Below are positions 22,831-35,800 of a DNA stretch of 64,000 nucleotides, piece after piece. This stretch comes from Primulina eburnea. Taxonomy: Eukaryota > Streptophyta > Magnoliopsida > Lamiales > Gesneriaceae. The stretch lies in the NCBI RefSeq assembly GCF_022965805.1, contig NC_133108.1, positions 44,214,051 to 44,278,050 of the forward strand, written 5' to 3'. Numbering within the stretch: position 1 is the first letter of the stretch; each line of letters starts with the position of its first letter. The notes beneath the pieces are model-generated. The model was not told the origin of the DNA and did not search any database. It saw only the letters and a program-made list of their open reading frames with translations. The translations under genes and the position numbers were made by a program.

Positions 22831-25430
22831 TTAAAATCATTATAGTTTTTTTGTTTAATTTGATCGAGACTATTCCGCGTACTCTAATACAGAAGAGTGA
22901 AACAATTTCAAGGGATGATCCCGTAGAGGCAATCAATCGCTTGCCGAAGCTTGATTTGGAAAAGCACTATGATAAATCAAGTGTCAGAGATGGTGGGAAA
23001 CAACTGCTGCGGGGTCAGAAGGAGCAGAAAAATCAATGTAAGGCTTCTGATTTCTGAATAAGAATTTATTTGTTCGTAAATCGACTTGGTCATTTGCACA
23101 TCGGAGATATATTTTCGGCTAAACGGAACATTCTCTTCGCAGTGCAAACTTCCTCGTCACCTTTCCAAATTTCTCTCGGTGGATGGCCTAGTGTTCTACC
23201 CCATCCAGGGTATGTTGCATATCTTTGAGAGGTTTTGTTAATTTATTTTTTTAATCGAAGCTGCTCGTGGCTCAGCCAGTTCATATGCAGATATATGCTA
23301 TCTCAGCAAGCAGTTTTACCCATGGATGACAGTACCAGATTTCCTATTGCAATGCAGGTACTATAGATGGGGATTTTAGAACTTACGTTTATGTATTTGT
23401 TTCAGTTATGTGTTAACTTGCCAAATACATGGAAAATTTGCAGCCCCCAAAATTCACATTCTCACAGCCGCCTCCAAAGAAATGTGCAACTCAACAATAC
23501 ATTGCCCGCAGTATCCAACAACATCAGCAACTTATCACAAAGTCTTTGTTGTCTGGGCCTACTGGTGTCGCTACTTTATGTGGAACCATGCCATTAAACC
23601 CAAATACCATGCCACCGACGCAAAGGTTGATTCCTGGAAGCCCTGCAATCGGTGCGTGTCAGGGAAATCAGAATCTGGGTGCTATTACTGTGGTAAATGG
23701 AAAAGATAAAGGCTCTGAAGTTCCCTTGGCTTTGATTTCGTCAAAAAATAAAGAGCTAATGCTTCAACAGTCTTCACTCCATACCACAGCCAATAATTTT
23801 CCGGTTAGTCGTGTACTCTTTGCCTTTGAATCTTTAAATCACAATTACAGCTCTGATTTTTTGTGTTTCATGTATTTTTCCTTGTGATTCGTAGCATAAT
23901 CCTGCCTTTATCTTCCCACTTGGTAACCATCAAACGCCGGTGATGGCACCCGCTAAATCCTCTGGACCGGCCCAATCTGCTTTTGCTAGTAGCAACATGT
24001 CTCTGCATTCTAATTCAGCTGGGGGACCTTCTGTAAACTTGCCCTTACCTGGAGAAGAAGCTGTTACGAGCTTCAGTATTCCAAGCTTGGCTTCAAACGA
24101 AGTTGCTCCATATATGGCTGTGCTGCAAAACAATGGCTGTCAATTTCCTATTTCAACAAACATGGCTATGCCTCAGCTTAAAGGAGTGAATTCCCCTCCT
24201 TTGCCTTCATTCCACTCCTCTCTTTATTCATCTACAACGTTCAGTGTTTCTCAAAGTCAGAAGCTGTCGAGTACAAAAATCGCTGACAATAATTATCGTA
24301 GTCTAGCAGCTGCACATTCAATACAGACAGAGAAGCAGCAATTCCCACCATCTCATTCGTCCAGCCAGTCTTCCCAAGAAATTGGAAGGAAAGGTAGCGC
24401 ATTGTATACCGATACACAGCAAAGGAGTACTGAAAATAGATTTGAACTCATCCCTGGACCTTTCGCCGCGTCGTTTGGATTAAATGCTTCATCATGTCCG
24501 CCCCTTAACTTCTCTTCCATGGCACAAAACTCTGCTATCTTCCCAGTGCTACCTGACATGGCTTGGAATGGTTACCAGATGGCGAAACAGAAGAATTTTC
24601 AGACATCTGACGGGAAAGATGCAATTGGTTCAGCAAAGATCGATGGTGGATTAAAACGTATCATGGGAAAGTCAGAAACCCATGGTCGTAAAACTTCCAC
24701 CAACGATGTGTCTCCTGTTTCCATGATGGGAACTTCCATAGTTGATGGATTAGCTGGAAGTGTCAATTTTGTTCCTTCCGTTGCAAGTGGAAACCAACAG
24801 CCGTTCCCTCCATCCTCAATTGCTCAGGCATCTGGTGTATTACCGAACCTTCATCAGCATCAGCAGAAATCGATTCAACTGCAAAAGCATTATTTGCAGC
24901 AAATGCAACAGACAGGAACAGGTAAAATTAACGCCTCAACCGGTAACGTACTGCCTGGATCTTTCCTTCCTGGTAGTTTCCTCCAAAACTCTTTTTTCTC
25001 AGAAGTTTCTGTTCAAACCGATGATTCATCATATCCTCACCATTGGAAGAACTTGCCTAGATCCGCAGCTCCTGAAGCGATATCTCAAACTGCAAACTTA
25101 AGCCTGATAAACATCCCCCAACCAAAAAGTTCTTTCGGGGGTCATTCGGTTTCTGCTGCAACACCTCAAGGGCAGCAAATTGTCGCCAACAAGCAGCCAG
25201 TGCTACCAATTGGGTCGACAGCTGACTCCTCTATCTCGAAAAACGCAGGTGGCAGCCAAAGAACGGGATCCAATGTCGTCAATGCTGACTCAACAATCTC
25301 AGCATTAACATCCCAACAGATAGAGGCTTCTCCTGACGGACCCAGCCAGAAGTCCTCCCCTGCTTGTCGAGGGAACGTGCCATCCATCTTAAGCACATGT
25401 GCTGGCCAACTCTCGGAGCTCAAGAACTGA
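20881..25430 (+). CDS. TIME FOR COFFEE-like circadian regulator
   Basis: This is a nuclear regulator of the plant circadian clock (TIC family), tied in Arabidopsis to clock amplitude, metabolism and jasmonate signalling. I trace 12 exons: 20881-20977, 21076-21435, 21554-21708, 21794-21986, 22082-22355, 22441-22534, 22626-22715, 22869-23037, 23143-23209, 23291-23357, 23444-23803 and 23895-25430. Phases agree throughout and give about 1,153 residues. Family marks are the start MERSRDLRI...GLSRRRQR, a basic/acidic region, ETKKKAKLEIDLMVPPPL, the QPPPKKCATQQYIARSIQQH block, a Gln/His-rich stretch near LHQHQQKSIQLQK, and the end VPSILSTCAGQLSELKN. No enzymatic domain is seen. Arabidopsis TIC is longer (about 1,550), so this may be a TIC-LIKE member. 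The exon 8 acceptor (GATCGAG) is the least certain. An ATT microsatellite (about 22793-22828) sits in the preceding intron. Confidence 0.9.
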
Positions 25431-26189
25431 ATTTTTCGAGAACCTTTATCGTCAAACCCTCTCCGTTGCGTGAGCCGGAACTACATATTGACAGGTAGTG
25501 TATAGTTGACGAGCGAGAAGCACTTGATATTTACATGTTGGGGCTTTGCGTGTGGAAGATATGGCATTGAAAAAAATGTTTGCTTGGAAGTTTGGTTATA
25601 CTAGAACCACATATTACGTCAAGTTATATTCAAATTTTTTTCGGGTTGAATTTTTTTGAAATTAATACTATTTAATCCTATTGTTTTCGAATATATTTTT
25701 ACACCTTTGGTGTGCGAGGACTTGATTGTGCTTATCATGTCATCCCCATTCTTTCATTATTTTCGGCTGTCTTGTATTATTCAACTTGTGATAGGTGGGA
25801 CCATGACACTTGTTTTTCTGTCCTCGAGGAAAGATATGCCGTGTGGATTTTATGATACGTGTAAACATGTTTTATCTTTTTCATCCTGAATTTAAGCACC
25901 AATTTTCCTTTCCGAAGTCTCAAGGGCCGAGACATGTTTTCAAGAGGAGGCCATCACAGTTGAAATATATCTTTGTTGGCGCATTACTATACTATTGTTT
26001 AATAATTAAATAAAGATTGTTGAATTAAATCAGTATGTTAATTCACATAAACTTTATAATATCATTGTACTTAACAAGTGTCTCTATTTGGGAAAGATTA
26101 GAGCACCCAATCATGGATGCTACGTGTAGGGTGACGCCCTGGCCAGATACGTCTGAATGGATTTTTAGATCTTGGACTTGATTCCTCCG
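25431..26189. other. 3' UTR of TIC-like gene and gap before retrotransposon
   Basis: It is probably 3' UTR followed by intergenic sequence. The open frames are short and unsupported, and no LTR resembling the one at 30069-30220 is seen here. Confidence 0.55.
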
Positions 26190-26205
26190 AAGAATGTAAT
26201 GAATT

Positions 26206-27655
26206 AAAGCCAATTCAACTTTGGGATGAATTGGCTTCCTTAGTCATTTTGCCATCTTGTGAATGTGCAGCAGCTAAAAGATACGTTGAGCATGATCAAC
26301 AACATCGATTACTCCAGTTTTTGATGGGCTTGAACGAGAGTTATGCTGCCATACGAAGTCAAATACTGATGATGTCGCCTCTGCCTACAGTTGGGCAAGC
26401 TTTCTCAATTGTTTCTCAGGAAGAATCTCATCGATCACTGTCTATTGTTGACCCTTCACCAACCGTGTTTTACTCAAATCAGAACAGGATGGATGACCAA
26501 CGTAAAGATAGCATGAAATGCGATCATTGTAATCTGAATGGACACTTGAAAGAAGATTGCTATAAGATTGTTGGTTATCCACCGTGGCATCGCCTCTACC
26601 GAGGACATAGCAGAGGCAATGGGAACAGACGCTTTGGGCGAAGTTATGGTCGAGGACATAGGAATATTGCTGATGTGAACTTGGTCGAGAATGTTGCAGC
26701 CCATCCTCTGCCTCTGAATACTCCTGGTCCTACTCATGATACTCATAATGCAGCTCTTAATTCTGCTCCTGTATTCACTTCTGCACAATATGCAGAAATA
26801 TTGAAGCTATTGGGGAACAACAATCTTCAAACAGGTGCTGAACCTGTGGTGAATATGGCAGGTAACTTGTATTCATCTCCTGTCTCTAAGCCATCTTCCT
26901 TTTGGATACTTGACACTGGTGCTAATGAACACATGGTTGGAGATCTAAATTTGTTGCAAAATCGTAAGCCATTGCCTAATTCCAATAGCTCAGTGAAGTT
27001 GCCTAATGGTAGTACTACCCTTATTGATCAAATAGGTTCAGTGACTTTGTCTTCCTCCATTACTCTTCAAAATGTTCTCCACATTCCAGATTTTCAATTC
27101 AATCTTTTGTCCATATCTAAGTTTACAAAATCCCATAACTGCCTTGTCACATTTTATCCTCATTTTTGCCTCTTTCAGGACCTCAAAAGTGGGAAGATTG
27201 TGGGGATTGGTAAAGAAAAAAATGGACTTTATTACCTTGAAGCTTCTCATTCCTTGAAGACTCTCTGTCACTCTACCAATAATTCTTGTTCATTTCTTCC
27301 CCACTGTAATACTATACTGTTGCAAAAAGAGGTCCTTACTAGTACTCCTGTTAATGATTTTTTGTGGCATAAACGACTAGGTCATATGTCTTGCTCGAAA
27401 ATGCGTTTGCTGTCTTTTTTGCCCAATAATTTGTCATTATCGCATTGCCCTATTTGTCCGCAATCTAAGCAAGCACGGTTGCCATTTCCTTTGCATAGTA
27501 ATACTAAATCTTTGCATTGTTTTCACTTACTTCACATGGATATTTGGGGGCCATTCAATACCCCAACTATGAATGGGGAGAGATATTTTCTGACCATTGT
27601 CGATGATTTTTCTCGTGGCACATGGGTGTATCTAATGCACTCCAAATCAAATTAG
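26206..27655 (+). pseudogene. Copia gag-protease-integrase part (broken)
   Basis: The readable frame begins without an ATG, after in-frame stops, with an LWDELASL-type gag segment. It shows a CX2CX4HX4C zinc knuckle (CDHCNLNGHLKEDC, about 26518-26559), the aspartic protease motif DTGANEH (about 26910), the integrase zinc-binding region beginning WHKRLGHMS (about 27364) and the start of the integrase core (HMDIWGPF). It stops at 27653-27655, just after WVYLMHSKSN. The next frame opens a few codons before this stop, and the break looks like an insertion of a few bases at AAATCAAATTAG. Confidence 0.88.
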
Positions 27656-30060
27656 AAGTGCTTCGACATCTCAAGTCTTTTTTTGCCTTGGTTCAAAATC
27701 AATTTTCCAGCAAGATTCAAGCTATTAGGACAGACAATGCCTTGGATTTCTTCAAAACCGAGTGTCAAGATTTGTTTTCTTCTCTTGGCATTGTTCATCA
27801 AAGCTCTTGTCCTTATACCCCACAACAAAATGGGGTTGTAGAACGCAAGCATAGACATATTCTTGATATTGCTCGTGCCTTACGCTTCCAAGCTTCTCTT
27901 CCTCTCCATTGTTGGGGCGAGTGTGTGTTGACCGCCACATATCTCATTAATAGATCTCCTAGTCCTCTTTTGCACAATAAAACTCCTTATGAACTGCTAA
28001 TGGGCAACCCACCTTCATACATTCATCTCCGTGTCTTTGGTTGCTTATGCTACGTAGCTTCTTTACCACTAGGACATAAGTTCTCTCCCCGAGCTAATCC
28101 TTGTGTTTTTCTTGGATACTCTAACACCCAAAAGGGATACAAAGTTTTGAATCTTCATACCAAGAAACTGCTCGTCTCTAGGGATGTAGTCTTTCATGAA
28201 GATATTTTCCCTTTTGCTGATACTGGTTCTAGTCCACCAATTTTTCCTTCTCATTCATCCTTACCTGATGATATTTCTGATACTCCTGTTATCCCTCCTT
28301 TCGTACCTACTGTTCCTGATTGTCCGCGACGTTCTTCCCGCTCCACCATCCCACCTATTTGGACAAAGGATTATGCTTGTTCCACCCTATCTAATAATTG
28401 TCTATATCCCATTTCTGAATTTCTTAATTACTCTCATTTTTCTCCTTCCTATCAAAGTTTTCTTGCCTCTATTTCTTCTGTTAAAGAACCACAGTCCTAT
28501 CATGAGGCACTAGCTGATCCTAGATGGAAAGAGGCCATGGCTTTAGAAATTGCGGCCCTTGAGTCCAACAATACTTGGGACATTGTTACTCTTCCTCAAG
28601 GAAGTGTTTCGATTGGTTGTCGATGGGTTTTTAAGGTGAAGTACCATTCTGATGGTTCCATAGATCGTTTCAAAGCTCGTTTAGTTGCTAAAGGATATAC
28701 GCAACAGCCCGGTATCGATTTTCATGACACCTTCTCATCCACAGCCAAAATTGTCACCATTCGATGTTTGTTTAGCTTGGCTGCGGTTCATGGTTGGCCA
28801 TTGTATCAAATGGATGTGACTAATGCCTTTCTTCAAGGGGATTTAGATGAGGTTATATATATGTCCCTTCCACAGGGATATTGCGTCGAGGGGGAGCGTA
28901 AAGTGTGTAAACTCCGCAAGTCTCTATATGGGCTTAAACAAGCCTCAAGGCAATGGAACAATAAGTTTGCTAGTATCATGGTTGCTGCTGGTTACACTCA
29001 ATCTGAGCATGATCATTCATTATTTGTTCGGCGCCATGGTACCTTTGTTACCCTCTTAATTGTATATGTGGATGACATCGTAATCACGGGAAATAATGAC
29101 GCCGAGATCAATTCTCTGAAAGCCTTCTTACATTCGAAAATTCAGTTGAAAGATCTTGGTTTGTTGAAATATTTTCTTGGGATTGAAGTGTCAAGATCTG
29201 CAGAGGGTCTTTATTTGTGCCAAAGGAAATATACATTGGAACTCATAGCAGATTCTGGAATAGCAGGAGCCAAACCTTGTGAAACTCCGATAGAGCAAAA
29301 TCTCAAGCTCACCAGCTATGAATTTGATGCTGTAGGACATGAAAATAAGTCTGCTGCAGGTAGGGATGCTTTACTAGAAGATGCAGGCTCATACAAACGT
29401 TTGGTTGGGAGGTTGATATATCTAACCATGACGAGACCGGATATATGTTATGCGGTTCAACATCTAAGTCAATTCATGCATGCTCCAAAGAAATCCCACA
29501 TGGATGCTGCTGTTAGAGTTGTGCGATATCTTAAAGGATCTCCAGGACTTGGTATTACATTTCCAGCGAAAAATGATTTGAAGATATCGGCATATTGCGA
29601 TTCGGATTGGACGAGTTGTCCAATGACTAGGCGTTCTCTCACTGGCTATTGTATCAAAGTTGGAGAGTCCTTAATATCATGGCGCACAAAGAAACAAAGT
29701 ACTATCTCAAGGTCCTCGGCAGAAGCTGAATACAGAGCCATGGCGAACACAACTTGTGAGATCGTCTGGATCCTTGGTATTTACAAAGATATGGGAGAAA
29801 ATGTGCCAACTCCAGTAACGTTGCATTGTGACAATAAAGCAGCGATGCATATAGCTGCAAATCCCATGTATCACGAGCGAACCAAGCACATAGAAATCGA
29901 TTGCCACTTGGTTCGAGAAAAAATCAAGAACGGAATTATTTCAACAAGCTATGTTCCAACGAACCAGCAGCTGGCAGACGTCTTCACCAAAGGCTTGAAC
30001 AAAAACCAGCATGAATATCTCATTTCCAAGCTTGGTGTTCGAAATCGACACAAGGCTTGA
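27650..30060 (+). pseudogene. Copia integrase-reverse transcriptase-RNase H part
   Basis: This continues the element after the frame break. It contains the integrase core with RTDNALDF and PQQNGVVERKHRH, the carboxyl integrase region, the reverse transcriptase (WVFKVKYHSDGSIDRFKARL, FLQGDLDEVIYM, YVDDIVITG, about 29067-29093) and RNase H (CDSDWTSCPMTRRS; SSAEAEYRA; HCDNKAA). The frame is open for about 800 codons to the TGA at 30060. It has no own promoter or gag start, so it cannot be a free-standing gene. Confidence 0.88.
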
Positions 30061-30068
30061 GGGGGGAG

Positions 30069-30220
30069 TGTTGAGTACTAGTTTTGGAAACACGCTTTGT
30101 TCTTATTCCCACGCTTTCTTAGTTGATGTTTTAGTATAAATAAGCACAGTAGCTATTCACTTCATTGTAACAAACTCAGAATTCTATATACAAATACGGT
30201 TACCTTCGGGTATTTTGACA
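30069..30220 (+). repeat. 3' LTR of the truncated copia element
   Basis: It follows the polypurine tract TTGAGGGGGGAG and runs TGTTGAGTACTAG...TATTTTGACA, TG...CA bounded, about 152 bp. It contains TATAAATAAGCACAG as a likely TATA region. No partner LTR is visible upstream. Confidence 0.72.
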
Positions 30221-32203
30221 CTTATTACGAACTTGTTTAAAACAACAAAATTTAAAGTTTTTTAATATATAATTATAATAATTCTAATAATACAATCTAA
30301 ATAATAATAATAATAATGAATAATAATACAATCGATTAAACAATGTATACTGAATATCAGCAAATTTTACATAGCCATTGGAGATTTTTTAATGATACAC
30401 ATGTAGTGTTTCTCTTAACGATGCAGTGAAATTTTAATATTTGGATAATCAACTAATGATATTAACTTCATTGAAATAATATAGATCCACGTGATTTAGG
30501 GATATTGAAATACGATAATTTTATTTTCAAGTGTTACATGTACTAAGTTTAAAATTGGTTACGCACCTAGATTTTAGTCATGTTAATTGTAATATACAAA
30601 TAAATTTAATATGACGGTTTTACAATTGAATTCAATCTAGCATTAGGTATTGATCTAAATATGTATCCAACAATCAAAATTTATTTTTATATATAATGTA
30701 CATGATGCTTATATGTATTCTACATATGACAATGAATAAATAATTTGATGTAAACTTTAAATTAATATCATGATACAAATATATCTTTAACCGATTTTAA
30801 TCCTAAATATGAAAATTGTCTCATGCTATGACGTCGTATTAACCCAATAACAGAGCCAAGTTTAGAGCATCAAGGAACCAAGTTTGTTGATCCCCCGCCC
30901 CGAAATAATAAATCCCACGACATTATTTTATTCAACTTTTCTTTCTCTCTATTGTATTATATTAACCTATCATTTGTACCAACTTTTAAATAAATAAAAA
31001 CTAATTACTATAACATTTTTTAACATTTATTAATGATTGAAAGTTTACTGTAGTGTAATGTAAATTTTTTAAATCGTACTATTGTCAAAAAAAAATGTAT
31101 TTTTTATTATTGATATGAACAATTATTGCTATGTAATCAGTGATGGAGCCAGAAATATGGCTATGTATTAACTAGAATCTTAAACTCTAAAATCTTTTAA
31201 TATTTTAAATTGATCTACCCGTGCTAATATCTTATCATTCTAATATTATACAAAATTTACATATAAATTTAAAAAAAAAATTGGGTCACCAAGACTAAAA
31301 CCCGGATATATATTTAGTAGTGCGTTATGTTACAAGATATGTGGTGGAATCATACAAATATAAAATAAATCTAGCACAGAATTTACATCGAAATGCCCAA
31401 ACCCCTAAATCTTTCGGGACAAAAGAGTGGAGAAAGCATAAAATAAATGAAAGATTCTCCTATTCCATTTAGAAAAACAGACTCTTTTATGCTCTGGAAA
31501 TGATCTTTGCTTTATACTATGTTTAACTAATACTGTGCCGAATTCATTTTTTTAATAATAGTTTTTAATTAATTTTTATGTTTATCACTAAGCAAGTCGC
31601 TTAACTAACCTTAAGATTTTGGGACATGCATGTATCGCCAAGCTATTTAGTGTAAAATCTACGTACGTATGCATGAGTTTATTGAACTTTTATATTTTAA
31701 TTAAATTTTATAATAATATATGTACACATCTCTAGCGGCCAAAAAATTGAAAATAATTCGGACAATGGTGGACAACATTTCGAACATCAACGAACAAGGG
31801 GCATAGATTTTGCAGGATTAAGCGTTTCTCATTTTTACTAAAAGCTATAGATGTTGTTGGTAACGGTACGTGGAACTCAAATGTTTAAGATTGTAACAGA
31901 AGCAATTATCGACTCTAACGATTATGTTCTCAGAAAATGTGTTATTGACAATCGCGAGATTGAGTTTAGATGAGATCGATATAGGTTCTTATTCTTGTAA
32001 AACTTCTAACTTTGTTCAAGTAAATTCGTTTGTTTCATGGTATAGATCTTTTGGTCTCAGCTAAAGATTTTACTATCCATAAAACCAACAACTGAGCGCA
32101 ACAGATAGCTTGAATATTAATAAAAAGAAATCTTATTCAAGTAGCTCTTATTTGGACATTAGATTGTATCGTTTCATTTAATTTTAGAATTCACCTTTGA
32201 TAT
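30221..32203. other. Gene-free AT-rich DNA between two copia elements
   Basis: I see nothing recognisable apart from short A/T tracts. Confidence 0.6.
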
Positions 32204-32845
32204 TGTTGACATTTCAAGCACATTTTTTATTCAAACAATTTTTTTAAAGTTTGGTTCAAAGTTGGCTACCAAACTTTGAACACACATCCTCCATTCACAC
32301 TTCACCAACCCCAAATTTTTTCCTATAAATACCATGCATTTGCATCCATTCAATCCATCCCAAAAACATCCCAAAAGCACAAGCATTTGAGTGTTGTATA
32401 GCCTAGTCATTTAGATAAATTTTAGTATGCTCTGTGGTTGCGGCAATGTCCGATCTTCCACATCAGAAAGAATTTTCTATGTGATTAGAGTTGTGTTAGT
32501 TCCACTTTGAAAGTGAGATTGCGTGTGTTTCATCCAAGAATAATTATTCTTGAAGTTCTTGGTGTCCCCTAAGTTGTTCTAGGGAGAGTTGTTGTTATCT
32601 CCTATTGTTGTAGGAACGATTTGTACCCATTATTGATATAGTGGAGATTTCTTTTGTTGGACTTCGGTCTCGTGGTTTTTCCCTAATTTGGGTTTTCCAC
32701 GTAAAAATCCTTGTGTCGTTTTCTTCATAATTATTATCATTGTTGATATCGTGGAAATACTTTGATCTGATATTATCGCTAAAGGGAAAAGATTCAACAC
32801 TTCCGCTGTACGAAAAGTTATTTAATTTGGCTATCTTTCCCAACA
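32204..32845 (+). repeat. 5' LTR of complete copia element
   Basis: A TATA box (TTCCTATAAATACCATGC, about 32321-32338) suggests the transcription start lies a little downstream. An 83-codon antisense frame inside the LTR recurs in the 3' LTR and is not a gene. Confidence 0.95.
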
Positions 32846-32847
32846 AG

Positions 32848-32860
32848 TGGTATCAGAGCC
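32848..32860 (+). other. Primer-binding site, initiator Met tRNA type
   Basis: TGGTATCAGAGCC begins two bases after the LTR end. It is the usual primer-binding site of plant copia elements, complementary to the 3' end of initiator methionine tRNA. Confidence 0.9.
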
Positions 32861-32872
32861 ACATTAGGATAC

Positions 32873-35800
32873 ATGGAAGAATCCATTGGAGGAATGTTTA
32901 AACTCAACGGATCAAATTATTCCATATGGAAGCCAAGCATGTTGGACCTGCTATATTGCAAAGATCTGTATTTGCCATTGAGTGGAGATAGTGCCAAGCC
33001 AGAAAACATATCAAACGAAGAATGGACTATACTGCATCGAAAAGCTGTCGGTTTCATACGACGTTTTATCGAACACAGTATATTTCATCACTTCGCGAAC
33101 GAGAATAAAGCTGATGCTCTGTGGACCAAAATTGAAGCTATGTTTGAGAGAAAGAATGCCTTGAACAAAGCTTCGATTATCAGAAATCTTGCACGACTGA
33201 GATACAAAGAAAATGCAAATATGACAGAGCATCTGAATGCTTACCAGGGTCTAATCAACCAATCTATCACCATGAAGATTACCCTGGATGACGAAGTTAC
33301 GGCACTATTATTACTGAGCTCCTTGCCAGATAGTTGGGATACTCTTGTGGTGTCGCTCAGTAATTCTGCTCCTGATGGAAAACTGACATTACAAACAGTC
33401 AAAGATTGTCTTCTAAATGAAGAGTCCAGAAGAAAGGAGCAAGTAGCCAACTCTGAAACTAAGGCATTAGTTACAGAAATAGTTGATAATCGAGGAAGAA
33501 ATTACACCAGAGGACCTCATAAAGGAAGAGACAAATCCAGAGGAAAGTCCAAAACCAGAAAAGAATTCAAGTGTCATTATTGTGGAGGTCCAAATCACTA
33601 TGAAAGAGAATGCAGAAAAAAGAAGAGAGATCAAAGGAATGGGACAAAGTCGGAAGAGAAAGACACGACTGCAGTTACATCCGATGGAGATATTATCATC
33701 CTTGGTGATGATGCATGTGTCAGTATATCATACCAGCAAACTGATTGGATGATTGACTCGGGAGCTTCATATCATATTACTCCACACAGAGATATGTTTG
33801 CGTCCTACTCAAGTGGAAACTTTGGCAAAGTTAGAATGGCCAATCAAGGTTTGACTGAGGTCGTTGGTATGGGGAGCATTGTCTTGGAGACAGATACAGG
33901 GTGTCATCTCGTTCTCAGAGATGTTCGACATGTTCCAGATATTCGATTTAACATCATCTCTACAGGCAAGCTTGATGATGATGGTTGTTCCAGTCACTTT
34001 GGTGGAGGAAAATGGAAACTCACCAAAGGATCTCTTATTATTGCTAGAGGTATGAAGCAAAATTCTCTTTACCTCATGCAAGCAAAAATATCAAATGGAG
34101 AGGTTCATGCATCTACAAAAACCTCATCCATTGAGTTGTGGCACAAGAGACTTGGACATATTAGCCAGAAGGGAATGGAAACTTTGGCTAAGAGAAAACT
34201 CCTTCCTGAAGTATCTGGTATGCATTTGGAAACTTGTGTTGATTGTTTGGCCGGAAAACAACACAGAGTTGCATTTCAAAGTTTTTCTTCATCAAGAAAA
34301 ACTCAACGCTTGGAGTTAGTACACACAGATTTGTGTTACATGAAAGACAGAACTCTCGGTGGTGCGCTATATTTTGTGACCTTTATTGATGATTTCTCAC
34401 GAAAGGTCTGGTGCTTTGCGTTGAAATCTAAAGATCATGTCCTTGAGGTCTTTAAGCATTTTCACGCAAAAGTTGAAAGAGAAACAGGAAAGAAACTGAA
34501 GTGTATTCGTTCTGACAATGGTGGTGAATACAGGGGTCCGTTTGAGCAATACTGTATAACTCATGGTATCAGGCTTGAGAAAAGTGTTCCAAAAACCCCT
34601 CAGCACAATGGTCTAGCTGAAAGAATGAACAGGACAATTTGTGAAAGGATAAAGTGCATGTTATCACACTCCAAATTGCCCAATTCCTTTTGGGGCGAAG
34701 CTATGAGAACTGCAATTGATTTGATCAACCTTTCTCCATCAGCTGCGTTAGATGGTGATGTTCCTAACAAAGTTTGGACAGGGAAAGATGTCTCATACAA
34801 ACACTTGAGAGTGTTTGGTTGCAAAGCTTTTGTTCATATACCAAAAGATGAAAGATCCAAGCTTGATGACAAATCCAAAAAGTGCATATTTTTGGGTTAT
34901 GGCCATGAAGAGTTCGGATACAGATTATGGGATCCATTGAATCAAAAGATTGTTAGAAGCCGAGATGTTGTATTCCTCGAAGATGAAGTTGGTTCTGATG
35001 CGGAACACAACAAACAATCACAATCATCCAATTCAGAATTTCCAGTAAATTTAGATCCAGTTTATTTCCCCACAATTCAGGATCACGGGGGAGAAACACA
35101 AACTGAGCATGATGAGATAATTGAGCCAATAGATGCTCAAGACAACTCTTCAACTCCACCTTCAGAAACAGAGATCAGAAGGTCCACCAGACAAAGAGTA
35201 CCTTCTACGAGATACAACCCACATGAGTATGTGATGATCACTGATGACGGAGAACCAGAGAGTTTCAAAGAAGCTGTATCAAGTACACAAAAAGATAAGT
35301 GGATCGAAGCAATGAAAGAAGAGATGCAATCGCTTCATGAAAATCACACCTACAACTTAGTAAAGCTACCAAAAGGTAAGAAATCACTCAAAAATAAATG
35401 GGTTTACAGGTTGAAGACTGAAGAAAATAAATCACGGCTAAGGTACAAAGCGAGGTTAGTTGTGAAAGGTTTCAGCCAGAAGAAAGGTGTTGATTTTGAT
35501 GAAATTTTCTCACCAGTGGTGAAGATGTCCTCTATCAGAGTTGTTCTGGGACTTGCAGCTAGTATGGATCTGGAAATAGAACAACTCGATGTTAAGACTG
35601 CATTTCTTCATGGTGATCTAGATGAAGAAATATATATGGACCAACCTGAAGGATTCATAGTTAAAGGCAAAGAGGATATGGTGTGTCGACTAAACAAAAG
35701 TTTGTATGGGTTGAAACAAGCTCCAAGACAGTGGTACAAGAAGTTTGATACATTCATGATGAATCATGGGTACAGCAGAACCAATTCTGATCATTGTGTA

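Larger units (their letters stand above)
26190..30220 (+). mobile_element. Ty1-copia retrotransposon, 5'-truncated and frameshifted
   Basis: Gag-pol domains are in copia order: zinc knuckle, protease, integrase, reverse transcriptase, RNase H, polypurine tract, 3' LTR. The 5' LTR, primer-binding site and amino-terminal gag are missing. The first readable gag codons (about 26206 on) follow stop codons. The frame is broken once near 27655. One LTR remains, so age cannot be dated from LTR divergence. The zinc knuckle followed by YKIVGYPPWH resembles Ale/Retrofit-type elements, which is a tentative lineage call. Confidence 0.9.

Noticed and set aside
32595..32846. Antisense 83-codon frame repeated in both copia LTRs
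   Set aside because: It duplicates only because the LTRs are identical; no start context or family signal supports it.
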